The notes below the pieces were generated by a model. The model did no database searches, was not told where the DNA came from, and saw only the letters and a list, made by a program, of their open reading frames with translations. 64,000 nucleotides of DNA from Macrotis lagotis (lineage: Eukaryota; Chordata; Mammalia; Peramelemorphia; Peramelidae): positions 625,159,852 to 625,223,851 of the forward strand of contig NC_133666.1 of the NCBI RefSeq assembly GCF_037893015.1, in the 5' to 3' direction. The translations under genes were made by a program, and so were the position numbers. This document shows, in pieces, positions 20,294-32,188 of the stretch; positions within the stretch are counted from its first letter, which is position 1; the number at the start of each line of letters is the position of its first letter.

Positions 20294-23200
20294 ATGACCT
20301 CCTCCCGGGCGCTGCCGCTCCGGGCGCTGCTCGGCCTGGTGGGGCCCCTCTGCTTGGGGCTGCTCGTGCTCTCAGGTAAGAACCCCCCCACCCCACCCCC
20401 ACGCCCGGGGGTCCTGGGGGGGGCAAGGATGCCGGACTCGCGGAAGCAGCGGAGTGCGAACCCCGACCCGTCTCGGGGCTGCCCTCCCACCCCCAGCGGC
20501 CCGGAAAGATGCCCCACTCCGCTTAGGGCCCCCCCAAGCCCGCTCCATCCCCCACCCTGGGCCGTGCGCGCTCCCGCCCGCCCCCGCCACACGCGGCTTG
20601 GGGACCAAGAATCTCCGACGTTCCTCCCTCTCCCTCTCCCCGAGCCCCGAAGCTCCTGACACGACTCCGGACCGGGAGGAGAGTGAGCGGCGCCCGGGAC
20701 TCGCGAGGGTCTCCAAAGAGATGGGGCTGTCAGTCATCCTGGACCCGGGGTTGCCCTGGGAGAACGACCCGAATTGGGGGTGGGGGGCTCCGGGGCTCCC
20801 CGGAGCGGGAGAGCCTGGTGGCTGTCAGCAAGCCGGCCATCCCCCCCTGAGGGTGCCCGGTCCCCACTTAGGGGCGGCGCAGGAGCCGTACTGGGCGGAC
20901 CTGCAGCCCAGGACCGCCCTGGTGGAGCGAGGGGGCTCGCTGTGGCTCAACTGCAGCACCAACTGCCCCCGGCCCGAGCGGGGCGGCCTGGAGACCTCGC
21001 TGAGGAGGAACGGGACCCAGAGGGGGCTGCGCTGGCTTGCCCGTCAGCTGGTGGACATCCGCGAGCCCGAAGCCCACCCCATCTGCTTCTTCCGCTGCGC
21101 CCGCCGGACCCTCCAGGCGCGTGGGACGATCCTCACCTACCGTGAGTGAGGGTGGAAGGCGTGAAGCGCACCTTCTGCAATCCTCTCCCTTCCGCCTGCC
21201 CCACGCGCAGGTCTCCGACCCCCTCCCGGCTCCCCGAATCCTCTGCGCCCCCCGTGCTTCCTCAACACCCTAGCCCCATTTCTGGTCGGGCGCTCCCCAT
21301 CCTCCACATTCTTCTCCATCTCCAATGTCTTCCTCCTTCCCCACTCTGCATTCCTCTCCTTCCAGGCCTTCTCGAGGCTCTTTTTGCGCCTTTCTCCTCC
21401 CCAGCATACATCTTTTTCTAGTCCTTCCCCCCCTTTTCCCGTTCCTTACACACCCTGTGCCCACAGAACGACCAGATCGGGTGGAATTGGAGCCACTACC
21501 TGCCTGGTTGCCCGTGGGTGCGAACTTCACTCTAAGCTGCAGGGTCCCGGGAGCTGGACCCCGAGGGAGCCTTTCCATCACTCTGCTTCGGGGAGCTGAG
21601 GAACTGAGTAGGCGGAGGTTCCCGGGAGAATCGCCAAGGGCAAGGGGCGCTATGGCCACGTTCACAGCCACAGCCCGAAAGGAAGACCACAGAGTCAACT
21701 TCTCTTGCCGTGCGGAACTAGATCTTAGACCCCATGGACTGGGGCTCCTTCAGAACAGCTCCACCCCACAGGAACTCCACACATTTGGTGAGTGGGGACA
21801 AGCTACCCTGCCAGATTGAGAATAAGGAGTTGTTGGCCCTGTTGGAAGAGTTTGGGAAGATTCTCAAGTTTGATGATACTGTTTGTATCTGCTCACCCCC
21901 TGGGAAAAAAACGGCACCAAGCTCCCCACCTGTCCAACCCCAATTTTCCCTTTAACCCTAGACCCTAAGCTCTCTTAAAAGAGCAGGGTTTGGGGGCAGC
22001 TGGGTGGTGCAGTGGATAGAGCACGGGCCCTGGAATCAGGAGTACTTGAATTCAAATGCGGCCTCAGACACTTAATAATTACCTAGCTGTGTGGCCTTAG
22101 GCAAGCCACTTTAAACCCTTTGCCTTGCAAAAAAAAAAAAAAAAAAAAAACCCCCAAAACAAACAAACAAACAAAAAAGTGCCCGGTTCTCTTATCCTCC
22201 CCATTCACTAGCCTAGCTCTCTTCTGGTTTCTATCTGCACAGCCTTGGCCCCAGGGCCCCCTAGCCTAGCATTCCCCAGGCTTCTGGAAGTCGGGACAGA
22301 GCAGCCTGTGAGCTGTGAGATGGACAAGCTCTTTCCAGTTGAGGAAGCCCACATACAACTGGCTCTAGGGAGCCGAATTCTGAGTCCCAGGGTCACGCAG
22401 GATGGGGACAAGCTGAGGGCTGCTGCTACTTTCACTGTGAAAGAGGAAGAGGTTGAGGTCGAAGGCGAGCAGGAACTGTCCTGCACCGTGACCCTGGGGG
22501 GACAAAATCGAAAGGCCCAAGGAAATCTGACTATCTACAGTAAGGAGCTTGGGGCGGGGGAGGGTTGGCCCCACCGGGTGGCTGAAGGGGAAAACTGAGG
22601 AAGGAAGCTAGGAGCTTGAGGTCATGGGCTGTGGCTCCTCTTCCTCCAGGCTTTCCTCAGCCCAACCTCACAGTGAGTGAACCCATTGTCAGGGAGGGGA
22701 CCTTTGTGAATGTGACCTGTGAAGCCCGTCCAGATGCCCAGGTGAGGCTGGATGGGGCTCCTGAACCTCCCCCCGGGGAGCCAGCCTGGCTCACTCTGAC
22801 TGCTAGTGAAGAGGACGATGAGCGGGTGTTCACCTGTGAAGCTCTCCTGGAGGTGAAGGGAGAGATACTTCGTAGGAACCGAAGTCTGGAGCTTCAAGTT
22901 CTGTGTGAGTGAACCTGTGTTCCTGCCCCCTCCCCACCTTCAACAATCCCACAGGCTCTTACTAACATCCAAGACTGACTCCCTTTTAATGTAATTGAAT
23001 CAGTTCACCAGCTACCAACCAAGGCAGCTCATAGGGTTTTTTTTTTATTTATCGGAAATAGAGAGGAAGCAGCATTTTGGATGGGAGCCCTGTAATAACC
23101 AGGGTCAAAGCTTTTCTAGACAACTTCCACAACATCAACAGAGCCAAGACAATCTTGACTCCAACAAAACTTTCGCTGTCAAACACCCTGGGGATCTAAA

Positions 23201-26200
23201 CCAAAATAAGAGTCTTTAACCTCAAGGAGTAGGGAAAGGGCCTTCATGAAAATAAACTAATAGGAAACCATTTGGGGGGGGGAATAGCATTAATTTGGGG
23301 GATCAAAGAAGGTAGAAGAGGCCTAAAGGAGGAAGAAGATAATCAGAGCCTTCACAAAAGGAAGGAAGGGGAGAAGAGAAGGAAATGCATTCCAAGAAGG
23401 GGAATTTCCAGTTTGGTTAAAATTCCTGAGGTTAATGTCAAAATCAGTGGTCCAAATTTTTCTGGAATGCAATGCTCAGGAAGGGGAGGATTGTGACAGG
23501 GGGAAGTGCCTGATTGTGGAGGAACCTAATTGGCAGAATGAGTTGTTGGAGACAATGAGGAGCAGGTGGATGACATCACAGAAACACTGACTAGAAGAGT
23601 TGGAAAGACCCCTTTATGTCCTGGTCAAAGAAGCTAGTAGGAGGCTATCACAGCTGAATGGTGCAGTGACTAAAGAGTTGAAACTTCAGATAGGAAAACC
23701 CAAGCTCCCAATTGGAGAGTTGTATGACCCTGGCAAATCACTGACCCTTGGTCTGCCTCGGTTTCCTCATCTGAAATGGTAATAATAATAATAATAATAG
23801 CATCTGCCTTCTATGTTTTTGTGGTGGTTTTTGTAAATATAATGTAAATGAAATCATTTTTGTAAAGTGCTTTGGAAACTTTAAAGCACTATTTAATGAT
23901 AGTTATTATTGTGATCATCCAGATGAAAGGTAATAAAGAGGGTGTAGTATGATGGCCCTGTGGATTCAAAGAAAAGGACAGATGGGGAGAGTGTCATATA
24001 GTTGGAATCTGCCAAGACCCAGATTTGAGGGAAGAGAAGGAAAGAGTCAAAGATGACTTCAAATTAATCAGTCAGTGTGACTAGAAGGATAGTTTCATGC
24101 TCAATATTTTAAAGCAGGGGCAGCTAGGTGGCATAGTGGATAAAGCAGCGGCCCTGGAGTCAGGAGTACCTGGGTTCAAATCCAACCTCGGACACTTAAT
24201 AATTATCTAGCTGTGTGGCCTTGGGCAAGCCACTTAACCCCATTTGCCTTGCAAAAACCTTAAAAAAAGATTTTAAGGCAGGATAGAGTTACTTTTATTT
24301 TTATAGTATTTGAAAGTTTCAAAATTCTTTTCAACCATTATTTTATTTGAGTCTGACAGACTAATTACTTCAGTTATTCTTTTTCATTGCAGAGAGTCAG
24401 AGAGGTAAAATGACTTGTCCATAGTTCACATGACTAGTGTCAGATGGTGGATTTAAACCCAGATCTTGCTAACAACAGATCCAGTGCTCTGTCTGCTAGG
24501 TCACACTAAACAGGTTGAGTATGGTGTGCTAATGGGACATATGAAAGAGGTACACAACAGCCAGAAGACCATGAAGGACTGGCATTCAGGAGACGCATGA
24601 GGATTGGAGATAGATATATAGATATGTATACATATATGTATATATATATATATAATATATGCATATGGGAATCATCTAAGTAGAGCTAATTATTGTATCC
24701 ATGAGAATGAATGAGGACACTAAGTAAAGAGTTGCTTAGGGAGTGTGATATGGATCTAGCAAAGAGGACTGTAGAAAAGCAGTCAGACAAGCATTGTCGG
24801 CTCTCAGAATTAGAAGGGACCTCAAAGACCATCTATCAAGTTTAATCCATACCAGCAAAAATGGCTAATCCAAGCTGTTCTGGAAGAAAAAGCGCCAGTT
24901 GGCGGTGGAGATAAGTGGATGAGGCTATCCACTTAACAAGTCCACTCTACTAGTTTTGGAGAACTTGCTTAGGAAATTATTCCCCATGTCAAGCCAAAAT
25001 GTGTTCCTTTGACTTAAAAGCTTTTATTTTCCACTTGACAACCCTTTAAATAGTTGGTGAAGTAAGGTATTTTCCCCCAGGCTTCTCTCCAAGGCTACAT
25101 TGAATTCTTTAAGCAATTCTCATCTTGGGCTTTTTTACTATCCTGTTTGCCATTCTCTGGGTATTTTCCTGCCTATCAGCATGCTTTTAAAATGAAGAAA
25201 GGAAGAACCTCTACTCCTATCTGCCCCACTCTTGATTTCTGATCTCTGACTCTATCCCACTCATGTGATCTTGGGTCAAATCATTTCACCCTCTGGGTAT
25301 CTGTAAAATGAGGATAAAATGAGAAATTCAGACTAAAATTCTGGGACCTTCTAATTTTGCATTATCCCTGATTTACTTCTTTGTGCTGATTTTTCTCTTG
25401 CTTGCCTATCTTCAAGACCCTTTTTCTAGAGCTGAAACTCACACCCACTTTGGGATTCAGTCCTGAGGTTGGGGTTACAATCAATAGGGAACTCCCTTCT
25501 TTCCCTCCAGATGGGCCAAGACTGGATGAGGCAGGCTGTCCTGGGAACTGGACATGGTTGGAGGGAATGGAGTCCACCCTGCAGTGCTGGGCTCCAGGGA
25601 ATCCACCACCAGTTGTGGAATGTATCCGGCCAGAAGGAGGGCCTGCCATTCCTCTGGGTCTTCCGCTGCCCATCAGCCGGGATCATGCAGGCACCTACCA
25701 GTGCACAGCTTCCAACCCAGTGGGCCAAACTACTAAGGATGTGATGGTGATGGTGGAGTGTGAGTGACAGAGGGGCCACCACACCCATCCTGGCTCAGTC
25801 CCATTTGGGGGGAGGGCCTCCATTCCAAGAAATGGGTGGTGGAGACTGGGGAAAAGGATTGGGGGAAATACCCAGCAGTGCCAGGGCATTATCCAGTTGG
25901 GATGGAGCAATGTCCAGCAGAGTAGCAGGGTTGGGACCCCTTCTATTTTTAGAAAAGTGAGATTCTTTTCTTTGTTTATAAACATTGCTGTCTCTTTCCA
26001 ATGACTACATCCTACTAATCGAAGCCCCCACTAAGCAAAATAAGTATTGGTGGGTGTCTTTCAATATCTTCCCTCCTGCTACCAGATGAGCCAATCCTGG
26101 ATCAATTAGGTTGCCCAGAGAGACGTATATGGCTTGAGGGTACAGAAGAGGTGCTGACCTGTCAGGCTCTTGGGGTCCCACCACCCACTGTGAGCTGCAT

Positions 26201-27887
26201 CCTCACTGGGACCAGGACTTGGCTTCCTGTGGGTCAACTTCGAGTCACCCGGGAGCATGCGGGCACTTATCGTTGTGTGGCTACAAACTCTCGGGGCTCA
26301 GCCTCCACAAATGTGTCCATCACTGTTGAGTGTGAGTGGAGAGGGAAAGGGGATGGGGTAAAGGCCAGGGGCCAGAAGGCAGCCTAGAGCAGGGCAGTGG
26401 CTGATGACTGTCTTGTACCTATGGCAGATGCACCAAGTTTTGGGGAAGTTGACTGCCCTGGTGCTTGGACCTGGGTCAAGGGCTCTGACCACCAGTTCTC
26501 CTGTGAGGCTGATGGGAACCCAGAGCCTGTGGTGCTGTGTGCAAGGGCAGGGAAGCTGGGCCAGGAGGAGCTGCTTTTTCCTTCTCTGGGCTCTCACTCG
26601 GCCCATGACCCTGCTCCCGGCCTCTACTACTGCAATGCAACCAATACTCATGGCTCAGCCAGCAAGACGGTCACCATTAGTGCCGAATGTAAGCTGGGGT
26701 CCCAGGGTGCAGGATGTAGGGGCCCTCATCAAGATGTCTGGACCCCTGTTACTGACAAGTTAATCTTGCTGCCTTCTAGCCCCACCACAAATGGATGAGA
26801 TCAGCTGCCCAAGCCACCAGACGTGGCTGGAGGGGACACAGGCACCAGCACTGACCTGCAGGGCCCAAGGCAATCCCGCTCCAAGGGTCCAGTGCTCCCG
26901 AGAGGGGCCAGAGAGGCCAGAGAAGGCCAGTGTTACCAGGGCAGATGCTGGGACCTTCCACTGTGTAGCCACCAACAGTCATGGATCAGACACAAGGATG
27001 GTCACCATTGGGGTGGAGTGTAAGTGACCAGTCCTGGAAAAGATTCCAGGAAGGGAGAAGAGGGCAGGGTTCCCAAGGGGATAAAGCCAAGGATAGGATT
27101 CTGTCTGATACTGGGGATAACAAAGCTTCTCCACCCCCAGACAGGCCCCTGGTAGCAGAGCTTGTGGCCATGCCCCCAGGCAGTGTGAAACCTGGGGGAA
27201 ACTTTACGCTGACCTGTCGGGCTGAAGGATCCCCCCCGGCCCAATACAGCTGGCGAACACCCCCAGGAGCCCCCAACATTGGTCTCTCAGGCAATAACAG
27301 CACCCTCAGTGTATCTGGCGCCCTGGGCAGCCACGGAGGGGTGTATGAGTGCGCTGCGAGCAACACCCATGGCAGCCATGCCCTTCGGATCACCGTGCAT
27401 GTGACTGGTAAGACGAGGCCTTGGGGAAAGGGGCTAACTGTCCATAATGCAGAAGGTTCCAGGCTAGCTGCTCAGCAGCCTGTAGCCTAGCTCTCCTGTG
27501 GATGTGAAGGGTCCCTGGGGTCTAGCCCACAAGCCAAAGGAGTGTGACTCAGTGACATGACCTCATCCCTGGCTGTCCACAGGGCCCTGGTTGTGGATTG
27601 TCGTGGGCGGGGTGGCCGGAGGGGCCTTGCTGCTGGCCAGCCTGGGTGGCCTCACCTATTACCTCCAGTCCACAGCCTGTAAGAAAGGAGAGTACAACGT
27701 GCAGGAGGCTGAGAGCTCTGGGGAAGCCGTGTGCTTGAATGGGAGTGGGGCAGGGGCTGGGGGTGGAAGCAGTGGGGCAGGGGCTGGGGCAGGGGCAGGG
27801 GCTGGGGCTGGGGCTGGGGCAGGGACTGGGGCTGAGGCTGAGGGGGGAGGAGCAGAAGTATACTCCATCCAACTGACTGCCACGTGA
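20294..27887 (+). CDS. ICAM5: Intercellular adhesion molecule 5 (telencephalin)
   Basis: Neuronal, mainly telencephalic, adhesion receptor that binds LFA-1 and regulates dendritic spines. Exons: 20294-20375, 20872-21141, 21467-21787, 22243-22539, 22650-22904, 25511-25759, 26086-26331, 26428-26688, 26780-27019, 27141-27407 and 27583-27887. All are phase 1, giving 930 residues (human 924). There is a signal peptide, nine Ig domains (one per exon 2-10), a membrane segment at about 831-855 and a cytoplasmic tail. D1 reads EPYWADLQPR...SLWLNCSTNCPRPERGGLETSLRRNG, split here between identical human blocks. The juxtamembrane KKGEYNVQEAESS matches the human alpha-actinin-binding region. The tail then runs into a Gly-Ala repeat and ends VYSIQLTAT. 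Intron 5 (2.6 kb) carries the SINE and MIR insertions. Confidence 0.96.
21992..22178 (+). repeat. CORE-SINE in ICAM5 intron 3
   Basis: Full copy with a long A-rich tail containing ACAAACAAAC units. It ends about 65 bases before the exon 4 acceptor region. Confidence 0.9.
23645..23915 (+). repeat. MIR-like element
   Basis: TGTATGACCCTGGCAAATCAC, then CCTCGGTTTCCTCATCTG, an AAT microsatellite (23779-23800) and a TGTAAAGTGCTTTG end. In ICAM5 intron 5. Confidence 0.75.
24116..24268 (+). repeat. CORE-SINE in ICAM5 intron 5
   Basis: Full copy. Flanked by ATTTTAAAGCA and ATTTTAAGGCA, a near-perfect target duplication. Confidence 0.9.
24340..24510 (-). repeat. MIR-like element, antisense
   Basis: Complement of a MIR core, with AGAGAGGTAAAATGACTTG and GGATTTAAACCCAGATC. 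In ICAM5 intron 5. Confidence 0.7.
27743..27843 (+). repeat. ICAM5: GGGGCT/GGGGCA hexanucleotide array in the ICAM5 tail
   Basis: G-rich hexamers GGGGCT and GGGGCA repeat within the last exon. Read in frame they code an alternating Gly-Ala run with a few Ser and Thr. Human ICAM5 has a Gly/Ala-rich stretch at the same place. The DNA has many GGGG runs and could form G-quadruplexes. Confidence 0.85.
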
Positions 27888-27956
27888 GCCCCCTTCCTCT
27901 GGAGCAGGACTTGCCACACCCGGGACCCAGCTGGGTAGGCAGCCCTTCCCTGGCAT

Positions 27957-27981
27957 GTATTTATTGATGTATTTATTTATG
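27957..27981 (+). promoter_or_regulatory. ICAM5: AU-rich element in ICAM5 3' UTR
   Basis: Overlapping ATTTA units (ATTTATTGATG, then TATTTATTTAT) 70-95 bases after the stop codon. They resemble class II AU-rich mRNA instability elements. Function is inferred. Confidence 0.5.
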
Positions 27982-28060
27982 GAGTCTGAGTGCCAAGGCA
28001 GCTGTGATCCAGGATCCCTAGGAGCCCTTCAGCCCCTGCCCCCTGAGTTTTCTATCCCTT

Positions 28061-28066
28061 AATAAA
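28061..28066 (+). promoter_or_regulatory. ICAM5: ICAM5 polyadenylation signal
   Basis: AATAAA 174 bases after the ICAM5 stop codon. It is followed within 30 bases by GT/CT-rich sequence. Confidence 0.85.
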
Positions 28067-28079
28067 CTTTTTATAAATG

Positions 28080-30005
28080 ACTTCCACTGACTGTCTCTTG
28101 CTCTCCCCCCACCCCCTGTCTCCTTCTCAGTCCATCTTTTCTTTAGGGAAGTTTGTTTCCAGGTCTACACTTTATGTGAGTCTGCTTCTATTTCTGTGTT
28201 TGTCTCTGTGTTTCCAAGGTAGCCAGGTGTGCTTGAAAGAATCATAGGCTGGAGATGGCAGGGGTTGGGGGAAGAACCCTGAATGTGACTTGCCCTTTGG
28301 CCTTAGCTAAGTCCCATCATTCTACTTCTCCAGAACCAGGCTCCCCGTCCCTCAAATGAGATTAGATGGATTGAATTCTGGGATTGCTTCCAGCTCTGGC
28401 ATTTTGTTCTAGGATTCTGCATCTGTGTGAGTTCCTTTCTCTTTCTGTTTCCCAATCTCAAGGTTTCCTCACCACACCCTTTCCCCTACTCACACTTCAG
28501 TGTGGGTCTTTATGTAAGAAACTTTGACACCAGACCCTTCCATTCCAGAATGAAGGAAACCTACCCTACTCTGCCCAGTCTTTAGCTGCCAGCCTGGTAA
28601 TCCTTTCCATCCCTGGCCTCAGGATCTGAGGATGTGAGCACCAGGATCAATCCCAGTCTTCATGGGGCCAGGCTGTCTCCTCTGAGCTATCTCTTCCGGC
28701 CAGACTTAGGGTTGCTACTCCCTCAGTTTCCTCTGGACTAAGTATGAGTGAGAAGGAGAGGGAGTAACCCTAATGGGCAGTTCTGGACAAGGTGGGATGC
28801 ATTCTGCCCCAACTTCAACCCCGATAGCTTGGAGGGGGAAGAGGAGGTCCTAGAGAGGCCAGAAGAGTCTCCTCAGCTGCCCTCGAACCTCCAGCGTAAC
28901 CTTCCACCACTACTAACTCCTGGACAGAAAGAAGTCGGAATCTCTTCGAGAAACACAGCCTAGGTTTAGGAAAGCAACTTTGGGCAACGGAGGACAGAGT
29001 TAAATCACAACAAAGAGCAGATGAGTAAAGTAGACTAAGTGGTCAGGACTCCAAGGTGTTTATCTCTAAGAATTTCACTAAAATCCTCCAACAATGGCAG
29101 AGAGGGGAAAGAACAAAATGGAGAAAAGTTTCAATGCCCAAAGACTTCAACTTCCCCAGATTTACTCAATTTCAGAGAGGGGAAAACTTTTCTTCTCTTA
29201 TCCTTTCTTCCTCCCCCCCCCCCCCCCCAGGACTTTATATAGGTAAATTGAGATACAGAGTAGGGTCAATAGCTGTTATGTTGTCTCTACTGTGTCTAGA
29301 CAGGAGTCTCTGGAATATCATGACCTCAACCCAGAGGAATTTAAGTTTGTGCCTAATAACTTTCATTTCTGTAATCTTCAATCTCTGTATATGATTGATT
29401 TCGGGTGGGAGCAGAGTATGGACAGGACTTGAGGGGCTCCTGATACCTGGAGCAAAGTAAAACCCAGGCTCTGAACCAGCTGCTTCCCATCTGCTAGAGC
29501 CTTAGTCCAAACCCTACCCCCACCCACCCACCCCCTGGTCAGAGATCCCTGTGGAAGGATGCAGCTTCGGAGCTGGGGTGACTCAGTATGTTTCTATGGA
29601 GGAGGTAACAACCACACAGACATGTCACCAGCTGATGCTCTTCCCCTTCCTCATTTTCTGTACCCCTCCCTTCAGTTTTCCCTCTTGCTTTTACCCCAAC
29701 AAATTCCCAGATAGGACTTAAGACTGTTGTCAGGGTTAAGACTGGGAAATCCCCTGGGGAGTTCTGATGCTATAGCAAGAACTTCCCTGGAAGAAATGGA
29801 AAATGGAGGTGTCTAGAATAAGGTGTATAACTGTGTGTGTGTGTTTAGAGGAGACTCCTTCTTCCCCCTTCTTCCCCTCCCCCCCAAAAAAAACCCCAAC
29901 ATAGAGGGAATCATTGCAGGGAACACGAGAAGAAGGGTCAAGAGACAGTAAAGGTCAAAGTTAGTAGAGCCATGCCTCCTCCCACCTAATCAGACACAGT
30001 TGTTC
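28080..30005. other. ICAM5-ZGLP1 convergent intergenic region
   Basis: About 1.9 kb between the 3' ends of ICAM5 (plus) and ZGLP1 (minus). No gene or clear transposable element was recognised. A C-homopolymer lies at 29212-29229 and a short GT run near 29834. Confidence 0.6.
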
Positions 30006-30023
30006 TCTGATGAACAGATCTAT

Positions 30024-30029
30024 TTTATT
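30024..30029 (-). promoter_or_regulatory. ZGLP1: Likely ZGLP1 polyadenylation signal
   Basis: TTTATT on the plus strand is AATAAA on the minus strand, about 410 bases past the ZGLP1 stop codon. It gives a modest 3' UTR that contains a SINE fragment. Confidence 0.6.
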
Positions 30030-30296
30030 TTTCTAACTTTTAATTTGGCTGAGTGATGGGAGTGATTGTTGTCACTGCTCTGGCCTTCCCACTGGGACAG
30101 GAATCCACATTTCATCAGGGCTATGCCCCAGGTTAGTGGGGATTCCTGCTCCCTCTCCTGCCTTCACTGAAGTTTCTCTGGGAAAGCTTTTTTCTTTCTC
30201 CCCATGGAGCCGGGGCATCCGGGCTCGGACACTAGAATCATTGCCTTCAGTCCCTTTGGAGCAAAGGGGAGGAAGAGAGAAATCACATATGACAGA

Positions 30297-30373
30297 CAGA
30301 CACCGGCCCTAGAGTCAGGAGGATCTTGGTTCAAATCTGACCTTGGGCAAGTCAAAAAACTAAATAAATAAAC
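30297..30373 (+). repeat. Truncated CORE-SINE in the ZGLP1 3' UTR
   Basis: Only the middle remains (CACCGGCCCTAGAGTCAGGA, TTCAAATCTGACC, CTTGGGCAAGTCA), with an AAATAAATAAA tail. The head and part of the core are missing. Confidence 0.75.
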
Positions 30374-30440
30374 ATGACAGACAAGTGTTCTCCCTCTCCC
30401 TTCCAGTCCCATGAACTCTCACCTTCATTCCTCTCCAGCT

Positions 30441-32188
30441 CTAACTCCTCAAAACATGGGTGTGGGTCCATGGAGTTAAGGATAGGCATGTAGGGAGAGG
30501 GTCAGGACCTGGGGAAGGGGGCAATTCCTCACCTTTCCTGCCAGGGCCTTGTGGGGTACAGAGCCAGGCCCCACAGCGAGTACAGTGTCCAAGTGGGCAG
30601 ATGCTCTTTCTGGGTACAATCCAACAGGCAGGGCAGTGGATTCCATACTTTTTATACCTATGTGAAAGCAGTAGGTAGGGTGTAGTAACAAGTATTTATA
30701 TAGCTCTTTTAATGTTTTCAAATCAAATATCTCATCCACAACAGCTCTGGGAGTCAAGACTCTACTATTATTCCCATTTTCAGATGAGGAAATTAAAGGA
30801 AACAGTGACTTGCCCAGGGCCACATAGCTGGTGAGTGTCTGAGACTGGATTCAAACTTTGATCATCCTAATTCCACTGTACCACTTCACCCTGGTATCAG
30901 AAACTAAAACGTTTCTCTCCCGACTCTCCAAGGACCTCCACAGGAAGGAAGGATGTTCCAATGCCTGCATTCCTCTCCCAAGTAGGATAAAGCTTCCTTC
31001 CTGGCCCCCAGGCCAACTCAGGACACCAAAGCCTGGTCCCAAGGTCATTTCACATCCCTTGCTGCCTACCCGTTATGTACCTGATGCCACAAGCATTACA
31101 CAGTGGGGTCCCATCCTCTGCATCACGCCACAGTGGGGTTCTCTGGGTTCGGCAGGAGGCGCAGCATCGACTCCCTAGAAGGTCAGAGGTGTGATGGGGT
31201 GAGCCACCTGGTGAGACCCTCTGCCCAAAGCCTGTTTAGTATTCTCTGGGTAGAAATGGGCATCTGTAGCTCACAGGCTTGCCCTCCCCACAAGGCCTAG
31301 AAGTCAACCCAGGTGGTCAGTGCTGAAGGAGAAGATGAGGCAGCCTTGGTGATGGGGAAGAGAGAGAGTGAGAGAGGGATTGGCAGAAGGGCAGGAAGCA
31401 AGATCTGAGCTTCCAGCTGCCAAGGAGTCTCCTACTCCAGGGGTGAGCAAGAAACAGACTGATTTCCCCACCTACCTGGGGAATCTTGATGGCTTGATGT
31501 GCTCACCCCCATGGCACTGGGTGAAGCCCCCCAGGTCCGGGAACCACAGGCTGAACTGTAGGGGGAATTAGGCCGGTTAAGACCCCCCCCCCCATCGTCT
31601 CTGGGTTCCTGGAAGCTTCCAGGCTTGTTCATGAATGGAAGGAATCACTGCTCTACCACCTTCCTCCCTTTTGCCCCAAGTCGGTCTATCCCCCACTCTG
31701 CCGGCCCTAGGTCTCCCTGGGCCTAGAGAGGTGAGGAAGGGGGCCCCTCGTCCCAGCGCCTGAGGTACCTGAACCGGGCAGTGATGAGCAGCTGGTGCCC
31801 CTCCCGGTCAGGCTTCAGGTGCATCCGCAGCACAGCGCCCTGGAATCCCGGCTCCAGCCCCTCGGCTCCCCGCCGCGGGTGGGGCTGCTTTCGGGGGCTC
31901 CTGCGGGCCAGGGCCTGGCCGCCAGGCCCCCGCCCCGGTCCCCCTCCCAGCCCCACCGGCTTCCTGGCCCTCGGGGGGCTGGGTCTGCGACACTGGAGGC
32001 TGAAGAGGGCCAGGGGGTCCCCGGCATGCCAGGCTCCGGGCCCCCGGGGGGCCGTCAGGGGCGGTGGGGGCTCCAGCCAGGGCTCGGCTCGGGGGGCTCC
32101 CGGGGCGGGGGGCTGCGGGGGCCGCTCCGCTGTCTCCTGGAGGAGGCGCAGGCCGCGGGCTGCAGCCGGGAGGGCCGGCCACGGGGAC
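30441..32188 (-). CDS. ZGLP1: GATA-type zinc finger protein, ZGLP1 (5' exon unresolved)
   Basis: Nuclear GATA-like zinc finger protein, known as a germ-cell regulator. Exons in transcript order: 32188-31769 (phase 2 start), 31555-31476, 31174-31081 and 30657-30441, ending in TAG. About 267 residues are visible. The finger C-x2-C-x17-C-x2-C (CASC...CNAC) contains TPLWRDAEDGTPLC, followed across a splice by GIRYKKYGI. A second Cys cluster CPAC...CTRC follows, with WIVPRKS. This resembles human ZGLP1 as I recall it, as does the position between ICAM5 and FDX2. The first exon seen is Pro/Ala/Arg-rich and poorly conserved. The frame running upstream to 32406 starts with GTG, not ATG, and a good acceptor (CCCCTAG) lies at 32189-32190. 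A short 5' coding exon is therefore expected further upstream but could not be fixed. Confidence 0.85.
30690..30890 (-). repeat. MIR-like element in the last ZGLP1 intron
   Basis: Complement of a MIR core: CCCATTTTCAGATGAGGAAA, AGTGACTTGCCCAGGGCC, GGATTCAAACT. It starts about 30 bases inside the intron from the last exon's acceptor. Confidence 0.8.
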
